Source: Streptomyces sp. 135
Lineage (GTDB): Bacteria > Actinomycetota > Actinomycetes > Streptomycetales > Streptomycetaceae
Reading direction: 5' to 3'
Length of the DNA: 64,000 nt
Assembly: GCF_020026305.1 (NCBI RefSeq)
Contig: NZ_CP075691.1
Coordinates: forward strand, 868,001 to 932,000
This document shows, piece by piece, positions 60,278 to 64,000 of the stretch. How positions within the stretch are numbered: the first letter of the stretch is position 1; every line of letters starts with the position of its first letter. Made by a program: the position numbers and the translations under genes. The notes beneath the pieces are model-generated. The model worked only from the letters and a program-made list of their open reading frames with translations. It was not told the DNA's origin and did no database searches.

Positions 60278-60919
60278 ATGAAGTCACTGATCGACAACGC
60301 CCGTTCATTCGCCGCGACGCACGTCGCGGACCCCCGGAACGCCGCGGCCTTCGAGGCCCTTGAGGCCGGGCAGTCCCCCGAAGCCCTGTTCGTCACGTGC
60401 TCCGACTCACGCGTCGTCCCGGCCCTGATCACCGGCGCACGCCCCGGCGAGCTCTTCGAACTCCGCACGGCGGGCAACGTCGTACCGCCTTATCCCTCCG
60501 CCGGTCACCCCGACCGCGACGGCCGCCCGATGAGCGAGGCGGCCACCATCGAGTACGCCGTGTGTGTGCTCGGCGTCCGCGACATCGTCGTCTGCGGACA
60601 CTCGCACTGCGGCGCGGTGGGCGCCCTGGTGCGCGGCGAGGACCTGTCCGCCGTGCCGGCCGTGCGCGACTGGCTGGAGCACTCCGTCGCTCCGGACGAC
60701 GCCCTGCGCTCCCTCACCCCGACCTCACCGGATGTGGCGGAGGCGGTGCAGACACACGTGCTCGCACAGCTGGAGCGGCTGCGCGCCTACCCCTGCGTGA
60801 GCGAGCGCGTCGCCGACGGTTCGCTCACCCTGCACGCCTGGTACTACGAGGTGCACACCGGCGTCGTCTCCACCCACCGTCAGTCGTCCGACGGCCGCTC
60901 GGCGTTCGGTCCGCTGTGA
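60278..60919 (+). CDS. Beta-class carbonic anhydrase
   Basis: A 213-residue zinc enzyme interconverting CO2 and bicarbonate. Zinc ligands Cys41 (in T-C-S-D-S-R), His108 and Cys111 (in C-G-H-S-H-C-G), with the Asp43-Arg45 dyad, are all present, so it should be active. ATG60278 has AGGAGG 9 bases upstream. It is followed 54 bases later by a SulP transporter; this pairing is frequent in bacteria and suggests bicarbonate supply across the membrane. Confidence 0.95.
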   Translation: MKSLIDNARSFAATHVADPRNAAAFEALEAGQSPEALFVTCSDSRVVPALITGARPGELFELRTAGNVVPPYPSAGHPDRDGRPMSEAATIEYAVCVLGVRDIVVCGHSHCGAVGALVRGEDLSAVPAVRDWLEHSVAPDDALRSLTPTSPDVAEAVQTHVLAQLERLRAYPCVSERVADGSLTLHAWYYEVHTGVVSTHRQSSDGRSAFGPL

Positions 60920-60973
60920 GTTCCACGGCGCCCCTCCGCCCTGCCCGCTCCCACGACAGGACTTCCCACCCTC

Positions 60974-62578
60974 ATGTCCCCCGCATCGTCTTTCCTCTCC
61001 CCCTACCGCGCGCTGCGTGAGCCCGGTGTCCTGCGCCAGGACATCCTCGCCTCGCTCGTCGTCTTCCTCGTGGCCGTGCCGTTGTGCGTCGGTGTGGCCG
61101 TGGCATCCGGGGTCCCCGCCGAACTGGGCCTGGTCACCGGCATCGTCGGCGGTCTCGTCGTCGGCTTCCTGCCGGGCAGCGCCCTCCAGGTGAGCGGGCC
61201 CGCAGCCGGTCTGACCGTGCTCGTCTTCGAGGCCGTACAGGAGTTCGGCCTCGGCATGCTCGGCGCGATCGTGCTGCTCACCGGCGCGCTCCAGATCACC
61301 CTCGGCCTGCTGCGCTGCGGCCGGTGGTTCCGCGCGATCTCCGTCTCCGTCGTCCAGGGCATGCTGGCAGGCATCGGACTCGTGCTGATCCTCGGCCAGC
61401 TGTACACCATGGCCGAGGTGGAGCAGCCCCGCTCCGGGATCGACAAGATAGCCGGGCTGCCCGGACTGGTCGGCGACATCCTGGGCAGCACCACATCCCT
61501 GACCGCCGCGGCCGTCGGCCTCGGCACCATCGCCGTCCTCGTGCTGTGGCCGAAGGTGCCCGCGGCCGCGAAGCTGGTGCCCGCCCCGCTGGCCGCCGTG
61601 GCACTGGCCACCGCCGCCGTCGCCGGGCTCAGCCTGGACGTGGCGACCGTGACGGTACGCGGCCTCGTCGACGCCATCCAGCCGCCGGGTCTCGGGGACC
61701 TGGCGGACCTCGGCAGTGTCGCCGTGCTCGGCACCGTCCTGGCGTTCACCCTGATCGCCTCCGCCGAGTCGCTGTTCAGCGCGGCGGCGGTGGACCGTAT
61801 GCACGACGGTCCGCGCACGCAGTACGACAAGGAACTCGTCGCCCAGGGCGTCGGCAACACGGTGTGCGGCGTGCTCGGAGCCCTGCCGATGACCGCGGTC
61901 ATCGTCCGCAGCTCCGCCAACGTCCAGGCCGGGGCCCGCACTCCGCTCTCGCGGATCCTGCACGGCGCGTGGCTGCTGCTGTTCGCCGTGCTGCTGCCCG
62001 CCGCGCTCGGCATCATCCCGCTGGCGGCGCTCGCCGGTGTCCTGGTGCACGCGGGCTTCAAGCTGATACCCGTCAAGGAGATCGTCCCGCTCGCCCGCGC
62101 CCACCGGGGCGAGGCCATCGTCCTGGCCACCACGGCCATCGCCATCCTGGTCACGAACATGTTCGAGGGCGTCGTGCTCGGCCTGGTCCTCGCGGTGGTC
62201 AAGTCCGCCTGGGACACCTCCCATGTCCACGTGGACCAGCGGGAGCTGCCCGACGGCCGCCTCATCGTGACCCTGACCGGAAACGCCACGTTCCTGAGGC
62301 TGCCGCGCATCCTGGAGGCCCTTGAGGCGCTGCCCAAGGACCGGCCCATCGAGCTGGACCTGACCGTGGTGCGCCACCTGGACCACGCGTGCCGTACGAC
62401 GCTGGAGAACTGGGCGTTGCGGCACAACGACAGCGGTACGGAGGCGGTGCGGATGAGGACGCGTCCGGTGGGCGCCGCCGACGCCGATTCCGCCGACCTC
62501 ACGGGCGATTCCGAACCCGGACGCGGGGCCGGGTCCGGGCGTGAGCACGAGCCCGCCGAGGCGCAGGCACGGAGCTGA
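60974..62578 (+). CDS. SulP-family transporter, probable bicarbonate type
   Basis: A 534-residue SLC26-like protein with about 12 hydrophobic segments: VAVPLCVGVAVASGVPAELGL and VSGPAAGLTVLV are the family motifs, IASAESLFSAAAVDRM contains the substrate-site region. The C-terminal STAS-like domain is short and ends in a charged, Gly/Glu-rich tail. Located just after carbonic anhydrase, it resembles BicA-type Na+-dependent bicarbonate uptake systems rather than sulfate permeases, though the ion is inferred. Differs clearly from the SulP protein at 57713-59227. Confidence 0.92.
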   Translation: MSPASSFLSPYRALREPGVLRQDILASLVVFLVAVPLCVGVAVASGVPAELGLVTGIVGGLVVGFLPGSALQVSGPAAGLTVLVFEAVQEFGLGMLGAIVLLTGALQITLGLLRCGRWFRAISVSVVQGMLAGIGLVLILGQLYTMAEVEQPRSGIDKIAGLPGLVGDILGSTTSLTAAAVGLGTIAVLVLWPKVPAAAKLVPAPLAAVALATAAVAGLSLDVATVTVRGLVDAIQPPGLGDLADLGSVAVLGTVLAFTLIASAESLFSAAAVDRMHDGPRTQYDKELVAQGVGNTVCGVLGALPMTAVIVRSSANVQAGARTPLSRILHGAWLLLFAVLLPAALGIIPLAALAGVLVHAGFKLIPVKEIVPLARAHRGEAIVLATTAIAILVTNMFEGVVLGLVLAVVKSAWDTSHVHVDQRELPDGRLIVTLTGNATFLRLPRILEALEALPKDRPIELDLTVVRHLDHACRTTLENWALRHNDSGTEAVRMRTRPVGAADADSADLTGDSEPGRGAGSGREHEPAEAQARS

Positions 62579-62659
62579 CGCGGGCGGGACCGCCGACGCC
62601 CTCTTCTCTCTTCTCTCTTTCACATCCCGTTTCCAGCGATCACCTATGGAGGTTTCACC

Positions 62660-62827
62660 ATGGAGCAGCTCATCAAGCGCATGACGGAAGAGTCCGTGTG
62701 GCAGAAGTGGGTCGACGCCAACTCGGCCTCCGGCGGCGCCACGCAGGCCGCGAAGAGCGGCTGCATCAGCGCGGCGCCGAAGAGCGGGTGCATCAGCGCC
62801 ACCGGCAAGACCGGCTGCATCTCCTGA
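62660..62827 (+). CDS. Candidate RiPP precursor peptide with three KSGCIS-type repeats
   Basis: A 55-residue peptide with GGAGG 7 bases upstream of ATG62660. Residues 1-28 look like a leader: helical and charged at first (EQLIKRMTEESVWQKWVDA), then Gly/Ala/Ser-rich. Residues 29-55 are three exact 9-residue units, QAAKSGCIS, AAPKSGCIS and ATGKTGCIS, with Cys at 35, 44 and 53 and Ser as the C-terminus. The 27-base units are 62744-62770, 62771-62797 and 62798-62824. Their DNA differs at many third positions while the protein repeat stays, which indicates selection on the peptide. A GC hairpin and then an adenylate-forming enzyme follow. Too short for usual gene finding. Confidence 0.85.
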   Translation: MEQLIKRMTEESVWQKWVDANSASGGATQAAKSGCISAAPKSGCISATGKTGCIS

Positions 62828-62841
62828 CCCGGTGACCCCGC

Positions 62842-62882
62842 GGGGCCGCCGCCACGGCCGTCGACGCCACGGCGGCGGCCCC
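62842..62882. terminator. GC hairpin between precursor and downstream enzyme
   Basis: GGGGCCGCCGCC (62842-62853) and GGCGGCGGCCCC (62871-62882) form a perfect 12-bp stem 15 bases after the peptide stop codon. Such a partial terminator commonly lets a precursor peptide be made in excess over its modifying enzymes. No T run follows, as is usual in GC-rich actinomycetes. Confidence 0.7.
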
Positions 62883-62929
62883 GCCCCCTTGCCCTGTGCC
62901 CCTGCCGCCCCCCGCGCCCCGGAGCCGCC

Positions 62930-64000
62930 TTGAACCCCATGCCGAGCGCCGACGTCCTGGACCACATCCGCGACATCCCCCTCTACCGCGCGTCCCTGGA
63001 ACGCGGGGACTTCCCGATCCTGGAGAAGCCGGAGATCGCCCGGGGCTTCCCCGACAACTGGATGACCCCCGAGCTGGCACGTGCCCTGGAGTCGGGCGAG
63101 GCCGAGTTCGTGCTGTCCACCGGGACCAACCACGCCCGCATGCAGCTCATCCGGCCGCCGTACTTCCTGCTCCGCTCCTACTACCGGCTGTGGAGCGAGC
63201 ACCCCGACCTCGGGCCCCTGTGGCACGACGGCGCCCGGCGGATCTCCTTGACCACGGTCCTCGCCACCGAACACGTCGCCCGCGTCAACTCCCGCAAACC
63301 GGGGGCCACCCCCGGCGAGCGGTGGCTGGACGACCGGACGCTCTACCTCAACCGCCGCCTGGACCCGGCGCAGTGGGAGCGCGCGGAGGTCGAGCGGATG
63401 CTCGCGGAGATCCGTGAGGTCAGCGCCGCGCACCCGCAGGGCTCGTACCTCCTGGACTGCTCGGGCTACCACCTCGCCCAGCTGGCCGCCAAGGTCACCG
63501 AGTGGGACCTGTGGGACGGCTTCCCCCGGCCCTCGGGGATCGTCCACGCCTACGAATACACGCCGCTGAACGTCCGCGCCCACCTGCGCGACCGCTTCGA
63601 CTGCCCCGTCATCGACCTCTTCGGCAGCACGGAGCTGGGGTACCTCTTCTACAGCGACGCGAAGGGCGCCTACCAGCCCTATCTGCACGGGATGAGCGTG
63701 GAGTTGATCCCGGTGGAGCCGGGCAGCGGCATCCACAGCCTCATCGTCACCAGCGTCCGCAACCCGTACATGCCGCTGGTCCGCTACCGCTCCGGTGACT
63801 GCGTCCGCACCCACGACGGAAGCGCCGACCCGCGGCGGATCGCCTCCTTCTGCGGCCGCGAGAAGGAGCTCCTCGCCACGTCCGACGGCCCTGTCGCCCA
63901 GGCCGACCTGGACGCCCGTATCGCGGCCGTGAGCCCCGAGGTCTTCCTCCACCAGCTCCATCTGCTCGGTGACGACCGCTGCCGCCTGTGGTTCACGACG
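62930..64000 (+). CDS. PaaK/CapK-like adenylate-forming enzyme (partial, runs off window)
   Basis: At least 357 codons, open to the right edge. The family marks of ANL adenylating enzymes of the phenylacetate-CoA-ligase/CapK type are visible: ATP loop LSTGTN, followed by RMQLIRPPYFLLRSYYRLW; DLFGSTELGYLFY, the A5-type motif; and LVRYRSGDCVR, the Arg-Tyr-Arg-x-Gly-Asp motif. The enzyme should activate a carboxylate as acyl-AMP. TTG62930 has GGAG 5 bases upstream; ATG62939 is the alternative. It is placed directly after the repeat peptide gene, so it may acylate the peptide or activate one of its carboxyl groups. Confidence 0.85.
   Translation, partial: MNPMPSADVLDHIRDIPLYRASLERGDFPILEKPEIARGFPDNWMTPELARALESGEAEFVLSTGTNHARMQLIRPPYFLLRSYYRLWSEHPDLGPLWHDGARRISLTTVLATEHVARVNSRKPGATPGERWLDDRTLYLNRRLDPAQWERAEVERMLAEIREVSAAHPQGSYLLDCSGYHLAQLAAKVTEWDLWDGFPRPSGIVHAYEYTPLNVRAHLRDRFDCPVIDLFGSTELGYLFYSDAKGAYQPYLHGMSVELIPVEPGSGIHSLIVTSVRNPYMPLVRYRSGDCVRTHDGSADPRRIASFCGREKELLATSDGPVAQADLDARIAAVSPEVFLHQLHLLGDDRCRLWFTT

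Noticed and set aside
62660..62827. Assignment of the peptide as a sactipeptide, lanthipeptide or thiopeptide
   Set aside because: No radical SAM enzyme, LanB/LanC-type enzyme or YcaO gene is visible in the window; the class must stay open.
60725..63961. A 1078-codon open frame on the minus strand
   Set aside because: It is antisense to the carbonic anhydrase end, the SulP gene, the peptide gene and the PaaK-like gene; its residues are a Gly/Ala/Arg/Asp mix without domains, as expected from GC-rich antisense frames.

Overview
The window is high-GC actinobacterial DNA, almost certainly a Streptomyces chromosome. The support is dense GC-rich codon use, GTG and TTG starts behind GGAGG-type ribosome sites, and the gene content: a complete GlgE alpha-glucan/trehalose locus, SigB/SigF-type sigma and partner-switch proteins, DUF5709, DUF5133, DUF6328 and baeRF2 proteins, WYL, TetR, HxlR and MerR regulators, and a PASTA-less serine/threonine kinase. 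I found no rRNA, tRNA, CRISPR array, integrase or intact insertion sequence.

Layout. 0.2-7 kb holds scattered single genes (SDR, STAS protein, secreted protein, P450, DinB-like protein, a frameshifted pentapeptide-repeat gene). 6.5-9.1 kb is a TetR/DrrAB-type exporter locus with five tandem 21-bp operator-like repeats between the divergent genes, followed by a long octamer repeat tract. 9.7-12.2 kb is a small isoprenoid operon (small protein, polyprenyl diphosphate synthase, DUF2236/latex-clearing-type oxygenase). 12.2-14.5 kb has RidA, a WYL regulator and an L,D-transpeptidase. 14.5-22.9 kb looks like a terpenoid cluster: a squalene-hopene-type cyclase, a second polyprenyl synthase with a Cys-rich insert, a two-gene ABC exporter, a SAM methyltransferase and a fused ABC exporter.

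23-39.6 kb is rich in damaged genes. A decayed HxlR regulator lies beside a shortened EthD gene. An Orn/Lys/Arg decarboxylase carries an in-frame TGA. There are fragments of a response regulator and of a putative secreted protein, and a phosphotransferase that has lost its 3' end. A Dps gene has both a G-tract frameshift and an apparent internal deletion, and a PP2C phosphatase carries an in-frame TAG. Intact genes are interspersed: PhzF-like protein, HAD hydrolase, Na+/H+ antiporter, baeRF2 protein, kinase, LtrA and SigB/F-type sigma factor.

40.7-51.7 kb is the alpha-glucan locus. glgE-treS-mak-glgB form one operon on the minus strand, and an RsbW-like protein and glgX diverge from it. Together they convert trehalose to maltose, maltose 1-phosphate and then branched alpha-glucan, and trim it. 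51.8-59.9 kb holds a tandem-VOC protein, a phytoene-desaturase-like oxidoreductase whose 3' end is repeated in the intergenic DNA, SRPBCC, FUSC and SDR proteins, and a SulP transporter divergent from a MerR regulator. 60.3-62.6 kb is a beta-carbonic anhydrase/SulP pair, probably for bicarbonate.

The most exciting signal is at the right edge. A 55-residue peptide gene ends in three 9-residue repeats with the core K-S/T-G-C-I-S. It is followed by a strong GC hairpin and then a PaaK/CapK-like adenylate-forming enzyme that runs off the window. This has the layout of a ribosomally made, post-translationally modified peptide (RiPP) cluster, and I cannot assign it to a class I know.
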